Source: Acidipila rosea (GTDB lineage Bacteria; Acidobacteriota; Terriglobia; Terriglobales; Acidobacteriaceae). From it: a stretch of DNA of 64,000 bases. Made by a program: the position numbers and the translations under genes. Each line of letters opens with the position of its first letter. Position 1 is the first letter of the stretch. The notes below the pieces were generated by a model that was not told the DNA's origin, searched no databases, and saw nothing but the letters and a program-made list of their open reading frames with translations. Of this stretch, positions 47,820 through 55,874 are shown piece by piece. The stretch covers positions 372,001 through 436,000 of the forward strand of contig NZ_SMGK01000001.1 in assembly GCF_004339725.1 (NCBI RefSeq). Reading direction: 5' to 3'.

Positions 47820-47990
47820 ATGACAGATACCCTTTGGAGATGTGAGCAGTTGAGGGCTGGAAAGGTCTACAACAGCGTGATGTTTAATAGCCGGAAGGAA
47901 GCCGATGAATTTGTTGCCCAGATGACCCGGGTCGAACCGGACTTATTCTGGCGCGTCGAAGCCATTCCTGTCAGCATGGTTTGGAACTAA
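47820..47990 (+). CDS. 56-residue conserved-looking small protein
   Basis: ATG at 47820 opens a 56-codon frame starting MTDTLWRCEQLRAGKVYNSV and ending VSMVWN, with GGGGAGCAG just upstream as ribosome-binding site. Codon use looks like that of neighbours, and the sequence is rich in charged and aromatic residues (two Trp at the ends, RKEADEFVAQM in the middle), a compact alpha-beta pattern rather than random. I believe similar short proteins exist in Terriglobia, but cannot confirm it. Function unknown. Confidence 0.65.
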   Translation: MTDTLWRCEQLRAGKVYNSVMFNSRKEADEFVAQMTRVEPDLFWRVEAIPVSMVWN

Positions 47991-48062
47991 ATTCCAGCAG
48001 TTGACTCTAACGCTGCGGGACCGAAAGATGAAACTCAGGAAAAGCGGACTGTATCGGGTCGA

Positions 48063-48108
48063 GCATGCCGGAAGGAAATGAAATCCACCGTTTCGCTCTC
48101 CGGCATGC
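48063..48108. repeat. 10-bp inverted repeat over the glycosylase start codon
   Basis: GCATGCCGGA (48063-48072, containing the ATG) is the exact complement of TCCGGCATGC (48099-48108), with a 26-base loop. In RNA this could mask the start codon of the downstream gene. Confidence 0.5.
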
Positions 48109-48859
48109 AACGGCTTTTGCCGGAAGGCGAGTGCAGGTTGACTCGCCCAATGGCGGGTTTGCTCATGCAGATTTGCTGGATCGCCGGATGCTTCGCGGGG
48201 TTGAAGCCTACGGCAAGCATCTTGGCTACTTCTTCGGCCGCGACCTTATCCTGCATGTCCACCTGGGCATGTATGGAGATTTCCGGGAAGGGCAGATGCC
48301 CTATCCAGCGGCGAAGGGCGCGCTCCGGCTGAGGATGTGGACAAAGACAGACTGGATCGAGTTGAGGGGGCCTACCGACTGCTCAATCTTCAATGAAGAG
48401 CGGTGGAAGGCGCTGCTTCAACGCCTGGGTCCCGACCCGCTTCGCGAGGATTCTGATCCCGCTCCAGCCTTTGCCCTCATCGAACGCCGTGCTACGCCGA
48501 TAGGGGCATTGTTGATGGATCAGTCGGTATTGGCTGGGATAGGAAACATCTACCGTGCTGAGTTACTTTTCCGAGCCCGTCTTCACCCGTTCCGGCCAGG
48601 CAGTGCGGTGAGTGCCAGCCAGAGGAAGGGCCTATGGACGGAGGCAAAGAAACTGATGCGAAACGGAATGGTCGACCGCCGCATCGTAACGACCAGGCCA
48701 GCAGACCGCTCGCATCGCTCCCGTCCGGTTCATGATGAAGATGTGCATTATGTTTACCGGCGACAGGGCAGACCATGCCGGGTTTGTAGTGTGAAGATTG
48801 AGAGCAGGCAGATAGCTGGGCGGACAGTTTATTGGTGTCCCCAGTGTCAGAAGGATTAA
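48065..48859 (+). CDS. Nei/Fpg-family DNA glycosylase
   Basis: A 264-residue base-excision repair enzyme. The N-terminus MPEGNEIHRFA gives the catalytic Pro1 and Glu2 (after Met removal), and the -GNEIHR form is that of the Nei2-type group rather than MutM. The H2TH region contains DQSVLAGIGNIYRAELLFRA. The C-terminal zinc finger has CRVC and CPQC pairs. It removes oxidised pyrimidines or related lesions. It sits between the small gene and dnaJ, 6 bases upstream of the latter, and is thus probably co-transcribed with it. Confidence 0.9.
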   Translation: MPEGNEIHRFALRHATAFAGRRVQVDSPNGGFAHADLLDRRMLRGVEAYGKHLGYFFGRDLILHVHLGMYGDFREGQMPYPAAKGALRLRMWTKTDWIELRGPTDCSIFNEERWKALLQRLGPDPLREDSDPAPAFALIERRATPIGALLMDQSVLAGIGNIYRAELLFRARLHPFRPGSAVSASQRKGLWTEAKKLMRNGMVDRRIVTTRPADRSHRSRPVHDEDVHYVYRRQGRPCRVCSVKIESRQIAGRTVYWCPQCQKD

Positions 48860-48865
48860 GAAAGA

Positions 48866-50068
48866 ATGCCAACTACACCGCAGCAGAAAGATTATTACGG
48901 CATCCTTGGGGTAAAGAAGAACGCGACTTCGGACGAGATCCGCAAGGCATTCCGCAAGCTTGCCCGCAAGTATCACCCGGATGTAAACCCGGGAGATAAA
49001 AAGGCTGAGGAGAAATTCAAGGAACTCTCAGAAGCGAATGACGTTCTGAGTGATGAGAAGAAGCGCAAGATCTTTGATCAGCTTGGCTTTTACTCCGACC
49101 AGATCGATCCGGCGGCCGCAGAAGCGGCGGCGCGCGGCGGCTACGGGTCAGCCGGGGGACGAGGGCAGCAGGGTGTCCCCTTCGACTTTGGAGGCTTTGA
49201 TTTCTCAGGTTACTCGGCCCAGCCGGGTGCGCAACAGCCATCGGGGAGCGAAGGCGGGTGGGGTAACTTCCGCGACATCTTTTCAGGGATCTTTTCTCAA
49301 GGCGGCCGCCAGCAACAGGGGCCGCAGCCCGGCACCGACCTTGAGTATCAGGTAAATACGGATTTCTGGACGGCAATTCGTGGCGGCACGATGAAGCTGC
49401 AGATCCAGCGCCAGGAGGTCTGCCCGACCTGCAAGGGCAAGGCTTCGACGGGGGGACCGCAGACCTGTCCGGAGTGTCACGGGTCGGGACAGGTGACGCA
49501 GATGGGCGGCAGGATGAAGTTCAATATCCAATGTCCAGTTTGCGGTGGATCGGGTAAGGTCCAGAATGCGTGCGCCACCTGTCACGGCCAGGGTACGGTC
49601 ACGCGCAGTGAGACGGTGGAATTTCGAATCAAGGGCGGCACGCGCGACGGGCAGCGCATCCGGTTGGCTGGTAAGGGCAACGCCGGTCTCAATGGCGGCC
49701 CTGCAGGCGATCTCTACCTTGTGATCAGGATCGGTCCGCACCCGGTCTTCACTCGTGAGGGAGACAATGTGCTGGTTACCGTTCCTGTAACGATTGCTGA
49801 GGCAGCTCTGGGTGCAAAGGTCGAGGTTCCGACCATCGATGGCCGTGCGCAGTTGAAGATCCCGCCGGGCACGCAATCCGGCCAGAAGCTGCGTCTGCGG
49901 GAGCGGGGCGTACCGTCCGCTGCACATGAAGGGGTGCGGGGAGACCAGATTGTGACGGTCGAAATCTTCGTTCCGCAGCTCAAGGATGAACGCTCGAAGG
50001 AGATTCTCCGCGAACTGGCGAAGCTCAACCCTGAGGACCCGCGCGAGCAAATGTGGGCCAAAATTTAG
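48866..50068 (+). CDS. dnaJ: DnaJ (Hsp40) co-chaperone
   Basis: Stimulates the DnaK ATPase and delivers substrates. The J-domain has YHPDVNPG, with the HPD motif at residues 37-39. A Gly/Gln-rich region follows (about 90-150), then the four zinc-binding CxxC pairs (CPTC, CPEC, CPVC, CATC, about 183-240) and the C-terminal peptide-binding domain. 400 residues, type I. The gene follows the glycosylase stop by 6 bases; a hairpin overlapping the convergent era end probably terminates it. Confidence 0.97.
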   Translation: MPTTPQQKDYYGILGVKKNATSDEIRKAFRKLARKYHPDVNPGDKKAEEKFKELSEANDVLSDEKKRKIFDQLGFYSDQIDPAAAEAAARGGYGSAGGRGQQGVPFDFGGFDFSGYSAQPGAQQPSGSEGGWGNFRDIFSGIFSQGGRQQQGPQPGTDLEYQVNTDFWTAIRGGTMKLQIQRQEVCPTCKGKASTGGPQTCPECHGSGQVTQMGGRMKFNIQCPVCGGSGKVQNACATCHGQGTVTRSETVEFRIKGGTRDGQRIRLAGKGNAGLNGGPAGDLYLVIRIGPHPVFTREGDNVLVTVPVTIAEAALGAKVEVPTIDGRAQLKIPPGTQSGQKLRLRERGVPSAAHEGVRGDQIVTVEIFVPQLKDERSKEILRELAKLNPEDPREQMWAKI

Positions 50069-50090
50069 GTTGCTGTAGAGGGCAGTTCAG

Positions 50091-50125
50091 GCGCGAAGGA
50101 GGAGCTTCAGTCTTCTTCTTCGCGC
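50091..50125 (+). terminator. Hairpin terminating dnaJ
   Basis: GCGCGAAGGAGGAG and CTTCTTCTTCGCGC pair over 14 bp (two G-U wobbles on the plus strand) around a 7-base loop. It begins 22 bases after the dnaJ stop and extends into the last codons of the convergent era gene. The T-run after it is weak. Confidence 0.5.
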
Positions 50126-51090
50126 TGCTTCTGAGCTTCGCCCATTTCCGCAATCTGCCGGCGCCAGTCCAGTGCTTCTACGAAGCCCTGTGACTCGCGC
50201 CAGTTTTCTTTCACGATGACGTGAAGTTCAAGAAAGACGCGCGTTCCCAGCAACGACTCGATCTCTTTGCGGGCTGACGTTCCTATGCTCTTGAGCTTGC
50301 TGCCGCCTTTGCCGATCAGGATGGCCTTCTGCCCGGTACGCTCGCAGTAGATGGCTGCTGCGATTCGGGTGAGTGGCAATCTGTCGCCCTTGGCAGGCTC
50401 CGGCTCTTCAAAGCGTTCAATGACTACCGCCGATGCGTAGGGCACTTCCTCGCCAGTCTCCATGAGAATGCGCTCGCGAATCAGTTCCGCTACCAGGAAA
50501 CGCTCGGGTTGGTCAGTGAACTGGTCTTTCGGGAAATAGCGCTGGCCCTCCGGCAGATGCTCTATGAGCTTCTCAGTCAGGCGCTCCAGGCCGTCGCGCT
50601 TGCGTGCGGAGATAGGGAAGACCTCCGCAAACGGATACAAAGCGCTGAGCTGCGCAATCAACGGAAGCAGTTTCTCGCGATCGACCAGATCGATCTTGTT
50701 GATGATCAGGAAGACGGGGCAGTCCACCTTCTTAATCAATTCAAAGACGAAGGTGTCTTCGCTTTTGGGATCATCAATCTCGATACGCCGGGTGGCGTCG
50801 ATGATGAGCAGCACGATATCGCGCTGGGCCAGGGCGTCGTGAACCTCCTGCATCATGCGCTTGTCGAGCATGGAGCCCGGCTTGTGCACTCCCGGGGTAT
50901 CGACAAAGACGATCTGGGCCGCATGGTGCTTACCCTTGACGGCCGGGATATCCACGATGCCGTGAATGCGGCTACGCGTAGTCTGCGGCTTGCTGGTGAC
51001 AATGGCCACCTTTTCGCCGACCAGCGCATTAATGAGCGTCGACTTGCCGGCATTTGGCCGGCCTAGAATGGATACAAAACCTGATCGCAC
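50107..51090 (-). CDS. era: GTPase Era
   Basis: Essential small GTPase that binds 16S rRNA and guides 30S assembly. G1 is GRPNAGKS (residues 10-17), G3 VDTPGVHKPG, G4 NKID. The C-terminal KH domain (about 225-315) contains ERTGQKAILIGKGGSKLKSIG. The start is GTG with GGAG upstream. 327 residues, slightly longer than E. coli Era through a C-terminal acidic tail. Last gene of the minus-strand run phoH-ybeY-CNNM-era; 3 bases separate it from the CNNM gene. Confidence 0.97.
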   Translation of the reverse strand: MRSGFVSILGRPNAGKSTLINALVGEKVAIVTSKPQTTRSRIHGIVDIPAVKGKHHAAQIVFVDTPGVHKPGSMLDKRMMQEVHDALAQRDIVLLIIDATRRIEIDDPKSEDTFVFELIKKVDCPVFLIINKIDLVDREKLLPLIAQLSALYPFAEVFPISARKRDGLERLTEKLIEHLPEGQRYFPKDQFTDQPERFLVAELIRERILMETGEEVPYASAVVIERFEEPEPAKGDRLPLTRIAAAIYCERTGQKAILIGKGGSKLKSIGTSARKEIESLLGTRVFLELHVIVKENWRESQGFVEALDWRRQIAEMGEAQKQREEED

Positions 51091-51093
51091 TTT

Positions 51094-52377
51094 CTACTCC
51101 TCATTCCTGATGCGTGAAACTTTCACGCGCACAATTCTTCGGTCTGTCGAGGCCAGTACCTCAAAGCGCAGGCCCGACTCCTCGATAACCTCGCCGGGCA
51201 GCGGGATGCGCCCCGCGATCTCGCTTACCCAGCCGCCTACGGTTGTTGCTTCCATCTCCTCGTTACCCTCGAGTGCATCCGGAAGGATTTGTTCGAGTTG
51301 TGCCAGTTCAAAGCTGCCGGGCACCAGCAGCGCGCCATCCGGTTCACGCACAATCGATTCTTCGACACTTTCCGTCTCATGCTCATCAGAAATGGAACCT
51401 ACGATTTCTTCAAGCAGGTCTTCGATGGTGACTATTCCGGCAACGCCGCCATATTCGTCGATTACGATGCGCATGTGCTGCTTCTCGCGCTGCATTTCGC
51501 GGAGCAGCTCATTGACTTTCTTTGTCTCTGGTACAAAGGCGGCGACACGTTCAATGCTGCCGACTGTTCTGGTGTGAGCATCCGCATCGGAGATCTGCAG
51601 GAGATCATGCGCGAAAACAATCCCGGTGACGGTATCCAGGGTCCCCTTGAAGACAGGTACACGAGAGAACGGGTGCTCAGCGAGCATGGTCAGAAATGCT
51701 TCAATCGTGGTCTCGGTCGCAACAGCGAAGACGGAAGGGCGCGGAGTCATGACCTCTCGCGCTACCTTGTCGCCAAATTCGACCGCGGAACGGACCAGAT
51801 CACGGTCGCTTTCTTCTAGGATGCCCTCCTCTTCGCCCGCTTCGATCAGAGCCTCTACGCCTTCAGAAGTGGTTTCTTCATCCGTTCTGCGAGGCGTTTC
51901 GGCAAGCGCTGCAATGGATAACAGGAAGCTCAAAAAGAAGGTGACTGGGAGCGCGCAGTAGATAAGGGTTCGTATCAGCCATCGCACCTTGGCTACCCAT
52001 ACGCCCCGCGTGCGGGTAAAAAAGACAAAGGGCAAGAGCTGATTGAACAGCATGATTACCAGCACGATACCGAGAACTACCTGGCCTACCTCGGCGACGG
52101 TGGGGCGGTCGTAAATCGAGTCACGATCAAAAAGCGCTGCAGCAAAGAGCAATGTGAGCAGTGCGATCGAAAGGTGAGTGAGGACGGAAGCCGAGAGCGC
52201 GATGCGTTCCCGTCCCAGCTTGATCTTGGGCTCTACGAGCTGCTCCCATGCATCGATGTTTTCCTGGAATTCCCGGGCGAGAAATTTACCCATTTCCGAA
52301 TACAGCCGGTCAATATACGACGCGAAGGTCAGTACGATCAGTAATATGGCTCCGGCGGCGATGTAGGCCAGGCTCAT
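51094..52377 (-). CDS. CNNM/CBS-pair (hemolysin C-like) protein
   Basis: A 427-residue membrane protein: an N-terminal membrane part with about four helices (residues 1-165), two CBS repeats (about 210-330, VMTPRPSVFAV ... HMRIVIDEYGGVAGIVTIEDLLEEIVG), and a C-terminal CorC_HlyC transport-associated domain. Members act in magnesium and cobalt handling. It overlaps ybeY by 4 bases (its start inside the ybeY end) and is followed directly by era, a gene order conserved widely with ybeY and phoH. Confidence 0.92.
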   Translation of the reverse strand: MSLAYIAAGAILLIVLTFASYIDRLYSEMGKFLAREFQENIDAWEQLVEPKIKLGRERIALSASVLTHLSIALLTLLFAAALFDRDSIYDRPTVAEVGQVVLGIVLVIMLFNQLLPFVFFTRTRGVWVAKVRWLIRTLIYCALPVTFFLSFLLSIAALAETPRRTDEETTSEGVEALIEAGEEEGILEESDRDLVRSAVEFGDKVAREVMTPRPSVFAVATETTIEAFLTMLAEHPFSRVPVFKGTLDTVTGIVFAHDLLQISDADAHTRTVGSIERVAAFVPETKKVNELLREMQREKQHMRIVIDEYGGVAGIVTIEDLLEEIVGSISDEHETESVEESIVREPDGALLVPGSFELAQLEQILPDALEGNEEMEATTVGGWVSEIAGRIPLPGEVIEESGLRFEVLASTDRRIVRVKVSRIRNEE

Positions 52378-52835
52378 CGCGTTCCACTCCGCTGGATCAA
52401 GCCTGTCGGAAGGCCCAGTTCGACTCGCAAAGCGGCTTCGTACGCAGCCATTTCGCCCTTGTCGGTCTCATGGTCCAGGCCAGTGAGGTGCAGCAGACCA
52501 TGCAGCATGAGTATCTGGAGCTCTACCTCGAGCGTATGGCCAAAGCTCTCTGCCTGCCGGGACGCTGTGTCGAGAGAAATGGCGAGATCTCCCGCCATGG
52601 GAGACTTGAGCCCGGGTGGAGCGAAGGCTGGAAAGGAGAGCACATCCGTGGCTTTATTTTTCTTGCGGAAATCGCGATTGAGGCGCTTGATGCCTGCATC
52701 GTCTGTGAGCAGCACGTCGACGCGGCCGCGAAGTTTTGCAGCCTTCTGCGCCGCATTGAGAAAGCGCGACAGTTCGCGCTTTCTCAATGCGGATGCTTTG
52801 AAGCTCTTCGTCGCGTCAGGTTCGATCAGGATCAT
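52374..52835 (-). CDS. ybeY: Endoribonuclease YbeY
   Basis: A 153-residue zinc-dependent single-strand endoribonuclease needed for 16S rRNA 3' maturation and ribosome quality control. The metal motif HGLLHLTGLDH holds His112, His116 and His122. The start ATG has no recognisable ribosome-binding site and lies directly behind a strong intrinsic terminator. Codons 15-29 contain a perfect 19-bp inverted repeat. It overlaps the CNNM gene by 4 bases and follows phoH by 65. Confidence 0.95.
   Translation of the reverse strand: MILIEPDATKSFKASALRKRELSRFLNAAQKAAKLRGRVDVLLTDDAGIKRLNRDFRKKNKATDVLSFPAFAPPGLKSPMAGDLAISLDTASRQAESFGHTLEVELQILMLHGLLHLTGLDHETDKGEMAAYEAALRVELGLPTGLIQRSGTR
52751..52792. repeat. 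Perfect 19-bp inverted repeat inside the start of ybeY
   Basis: Left arm CCGCATTGAGAAAGCGCGA (52751-52769) is the exact reverse complement of 52774-52792, with the 4-base loop CAGT. In ybeY mRNA it covers nucleotides 44-85, encoding residues ~15-29. A perfect stem of this size in a coding region is rare. Confidence 0.95.
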
Positions 52836-52843
52836 AAGTGCGC

Positions 52844-52882
52844 AAAAACAACGCTGGAGGGCGTCAAAGCCCTCCAGTGTTG
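52844..52882 (-). terminator. Intrinsic terminator between phoH and ybeY
   Basis: On the minus strand CAACACTGGAGGGC, loop TTTGAC and GCCCTCCAGCGTTG form a 14-bp stem (one G-U), followed by TTTTT and then, 8 bases later, the ybeY ATG. Flanking GTGCG / CGCAC can extend the stem after an internal loop. This has all parts of a rho-independent terminator. Confidence 0.88.
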
Positions 52883-52900
52883 ATGTTATCGCACGCGAGC

Positions 52901-53911
52901 CTACTGGGGCTTTGCGGAAGATCGCATGATGGCCTCTTCCGATAGCGAAAGTGGCAGCTCCCGCTGCTCGCGGCCGAAGCCATCATAGGCGCGAATGATG
53001 CGCTGCACCAGGTGATGACGGACAACATCGCCATCCTCGAATCGGACAAAGCGTATGCCGTCGACCCCTTCCAGAATGCTCATCGCCTCCACCAGTCCGG
53101 ACTTCTTGGGGTTGGGGAGATCGATCTGGGTTACGTCCCCCGTAATGACTGCCTTGGCGTTGTTGCCCAGGCGGGTGAGGAACATTTTCATCTGCTCGCT
53201 GGTAGTGTTCTGCGCTTCGTCCATGATGATGAAGGCGTCGTTCAGGGTGCGTCCGCGCATGAACGCGAGGGGCGCAACCTCGATTACGTTGCGTTCCAGC
53301 ATTTTGTCGACGCGTTCGGGTTCGAGCAGGTCGTAAAGCGCGTCATACAGTGGGCGGAGATAAGGATCAACCTTCTCCTGAAGGCTGCCCGGCAAGAAGC
53401 CGAGCCGTTCCCCAGCCTCGACTGCCGGTCTGACGAGAACGATGCGGCTGACCTTTTTTGCCATCAGCGCGGCGGCGGCCATGGCCACGGCGAGATAAGT
53501 CTTACCGGTGCCTGCCGGACCAATTCCGAAGACCATGTCATTCTGCTCGATGGCTTCGCAATAGTATCGCTGGTTGAGCGAGCGCGGCTGCACCATGCGC
53601 TTTGTTCCAGCGGAGCGCTGCTTGCCGCTCTCGGCCACGCTTCGCAGCGTTATAGTCGGATCTGCAATTACCAGCTTGAGCATGCTGTGCAGTTCACCAT
53701 TGTGGAGATTGACGCCGCCGCGCCTAAGGTGTTCAAAATCAGCGAAGATACGCTCAACTCGATTGATCGCATCTAGTTGGCCTTCCACCTGAACCGCGTC
53801 AGAGGTGAGATCGATGCGCACATGAAGAGCGTCTTCCATGAGCCGTAGGTTTTCGTCGCGGGTCCCGAACAGGGGCTCGAGGTTGGGCGTGATTTCCAGC
53901 GCTTTTTTCAT
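52901..53911 (-). CDS. PhoH-family ATPase
   Basis: A ~336-residue cytoplasmic ATPase, start at MKKALEITPNLEPLFG (the longer frame to 53962 adds 17 residues). Residues 1-110 include the KH-like N-terminal part; Walker A is FGIGPAGTGKTYLAVA and Walker B AFIIMDEAQNTT. PhoH proteins are linked to RNA metabolism and occur beside ybeY in many bacteria, as here. First gene of the ybeY-CNNM-era run but separated from ybeY by a terminator. Divergent from the GDSL gene by 265 bases. Confidence 0.93.
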   Translation of the reverse strand: MKKALEITPNLEPLFGTRDENLRLMEDALHVRIDLTSDAVQVEGQLDAINRVERIFADFEHLRRGGVNLHNGELHSMLKLVIADPTITLRSVAESGKQRSAGTKRMVQPRSLNQRYYCEAIEQNDMVFGIGPAGTGKTYLAVAMAAAALMAKKVSRIVLVRPAVEAGERLGFLPGSLQEKVDPYLRPLYDALYDLLEPERVDKMLERNVIEVAPLAFMRGRTLNDAFIIMDEAQNTTSEQMKMFLTRLGNNAKAVITGDVTQIDLPNPKKSGLVEAMSILEGVDGIRFVRFEDGDVVRHHLVQRIIRAYDGFGREQRELPLSLSEEAIMRSSAKPQ

Positions 53912-54176
53912 CAAGCGGAAGGATTCCCTCCTGTAGGCACAGGTTGTGGTTGAGGTTCGCAAATGGAAGCGGGAGTGAGCGAAAGCATTTGCAACACCAC
54001 ATCTTTTAGATGCGGGTAGCTGCGGGCCGGATTGGCGATGAGCACCAAATCTTTGCCGTTAATGCGCTCAGACTAGCCCTGTCTACAGGCTGCGTCAATG
54101 GAAAAGTCAGCTAAATTTTGACGGATCAGGCTTTGCCTGTGCAAGATTGGTGCTGTGCCATGGAGGCTCGCCTGAG

Positions 54177-55394
54177 GTGAATAGAAATACCGCGCGCAAA
54201 GTATCGCTGATGACTGCTGTTTTAACCCTTGCCGCACTGCCAGGACTGGCTGAAGGCCCTTCACCCGGATGGACAGGCAGTTGGGCAGCTTCTCCCATGG
54301 GCTTTACCGTTAAGCCGGATCACGATGCCGCGAACACAACTTACCGCGACATCGTTCACCTTACCGCGGGCGGGGATGGGATCAGGATCCAGTTGACAAA
54401 TGAGTTCGGCACATCGCCCCTTACGGTTGGCGCATCGCACGTTGCGATCAGCGCAGCCGACGGAGCTACTCAGCCGGGCACCGACCACGCGCTCACTTTT
54501 CACGGTCAGACTTCTGTCATGATTCCCGCAGGCGCAATGGTTCTGAGCGATCCGGTTCCGCTCAAGGTGGATGCTTTTGCGAATCTCGCCGTCAGTGTCT
54601 ATCTGCCCACCCAGCCGATTGCCGTAACTACCTGTCACTCTTTCGCCGACGCTACTAGTTTCACAGCCCCGGGAGATGACACCGCTGCGGCGACCATGAC
54701 GGGTGAGCAGCCAGATTATTCCTGGTGCTTCGTAAAGGGGGTCGATGTCAAGGCGACGAAGAAATCTGCCGCCATCGTGGCATTTGGCGATTCCATTACT
54801 GATGGCGCTCACTCCACCCGCGATGCCAATCAACGCTGGCCGGACCTGCTGGCCCAGCGCCTGCATGCGAATAAGAAGACGGCGGAACTGGGTGTGCTGA
54901 ACCAGGGAATAGGCGGCAACCGGCTGTTGCACGATAATGCCGGCCCTAATGCCCTCGCGCGGTTTGACCGTGATGTGCTCGCGCAGAGCGGGGTGAAGTA
55001 CTTGATACTTCTTGAAGGCATCAATGACATTGGCCGTACTGCCAAGCCAATCGACCCCGGTGACGAAATTACCACCGAACAGCTTGAATTTGCTATGGAG
55101 CAGATGGTCGAACGTGCCCATCAACACGGCATCAAAGTTTTTGGTGCGACTCTGACGCCTTATGTCGGGGCCGGCTATCAATCTCCGGCGGGCGAGCAGA
55201 TGCGCCAGGCCTTCAACCAGTGGATCAGAACCAGCGGCACCTTTGACGGAGTCATCGATTTCGATAAGGCCACTCAGGATCCAGCCAAGCCAGACGTATT
55301 TCTGCCTGCCGATGATTCCGGCGACCACCTTCATCCGAACGATGCCGGCTACAAGGCAATGGCGAACTCTATCGATCTTTCACTCTTTAAGTAG
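54177..55394 (+). CDS. Secreted SGNH/GDSL esterase
   Basis: A ~405-residue exported hydrolase. I prefer the GTG at 54177, about 11 bases after GGAGG, giving a signal peptide ending near LPGLAEG; the ATG at 54147 adds 10 residues. Block I is AFGDSITDG (Ser nucleophile), block II IGGNRLL, block III EGINDIG and block V DHLHPND (Asp-His). An N-terminal beta domain (about 25-190) precedes the catalytic one, as in family members acting on plant polysaccharide esters. Substrate unknown. Confidence 0.9.
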   Translation: MNRNTARKVSLMTAVLTLAALPGLAEGPSPGWTGSWAASPMGFTVKPDHDAANTTYRDIVHLTAGGDGIRIQLTNEFGTSPLTVGASHVAISAADGATQPGTDHALTFHGQTSVMIPAGAMVLSDPVPLKVDAFANLAVSVYLPTQPIAVTTCHSFADATSFTAPGDDTAAATMTGEQPDYSWCFVKGVDVKATKKSAAIVAFGDSITDGAHSTRDANQRWPDLLAQRLHANKKTAELGVLNQGIGGNRLLHDNAGPNALARFDRDVLAQSGVKYLILLEGINDIGRTAKPIDPGDEITTEQLEFAMEQMVERAHQHGIKVFGATLTPYVGAGYQSPAGEQMRQAFNQWIRTSGTFDGVIDFDKATQDPAKPDVFLPADDSGDHLHPNDAGYKAMANSIDLSLFK

Positions 55395-55504
55395 GCAGTC
55401 ATTGCTCTTGAGCGCTGGATCGTATAAACTTACGGTTTGTAGGGGATGCGGCAATTGCGTCTCTTCTGCCTGCATCCCATTTCATTCACCTTTAAGGAAG
55501 CAAC

Positions 55505-55783
55505 ATGGCGAACCACGTATCCTCGCTCAAGCGCGCCCGTCAGACGGTTAGAAAAACTGCGGTGAACCGCGCCAACAAGAGTCGCGTTCGCGGCAGTCTC
55601 CGCGCAATGCGCGAGGCGCTGCAGGCGGGCGATCACGCCGCAGCCACCGAACAGTACCGGAAGACCGTTTCTGCACTCGATAAGAGCGTCCAGAAGGGGA
55701 TTCTGCACGGCAACACCGCGTCGCGCTACAAGAGCCGCCTGAATGCGCGTCTCAAGGCATTGTCGACGGCAAAGGCTGCGTAA
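55505..55783 (+). CDS. rpsT: 30S ribosomal protein S20
   Basis: A 92-residue basic helical protein that binds 16S r[31 protein letters not shown] and the Lys/Arg-rich helices are the S20 hallmark. The leader (about 55400-55504) holds a good ribosome-binding site (AAGGAAGCAAC). A strong terminator follows, and the gene stands alone, as is common for rpsT. Confidence 0.97.
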   Translation: MANHVSSLKRARQTVRKTAVNRANKSRVRGSLRAMREALQAGDHAAATEQYRKTVSALDKSVQKGILHGNTASRYKSRLNARLKALSTAKAA

Positions 55784-55818
55784 ATCAAGATCCACGTCGA
55801 TTTGTAATATGTAATACC

Positions 55819-55852
55819 CGAAAGGCCCTCAGATTCTGGGGGCCTTTCGTTT
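55819..55852 (+). terminator. Intrinsic terminator of rpsT
   Basis: CGAAAGGCCC (55819-55828) and GGGCCTTTCG (55840-55849) form a perfect 10-bp stem with an 11-base loop, followed by TTTGCTC. It lies 36 bases after the rpsT stop. Confidence 0.85.
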
Positions 55853-55874
55853 GCTCTCGCCCGACCTTGAGGGA

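Noticed and set aside
54261..55334. A 357-codon open frame on the minus strand opposite the GDSL esterase
   Set aside because: The opposite strand carries a clear SGNH enzyme with signal peptide and all blocks; the antisense frame has no recognisable motif and follows from codon bias at high GC.
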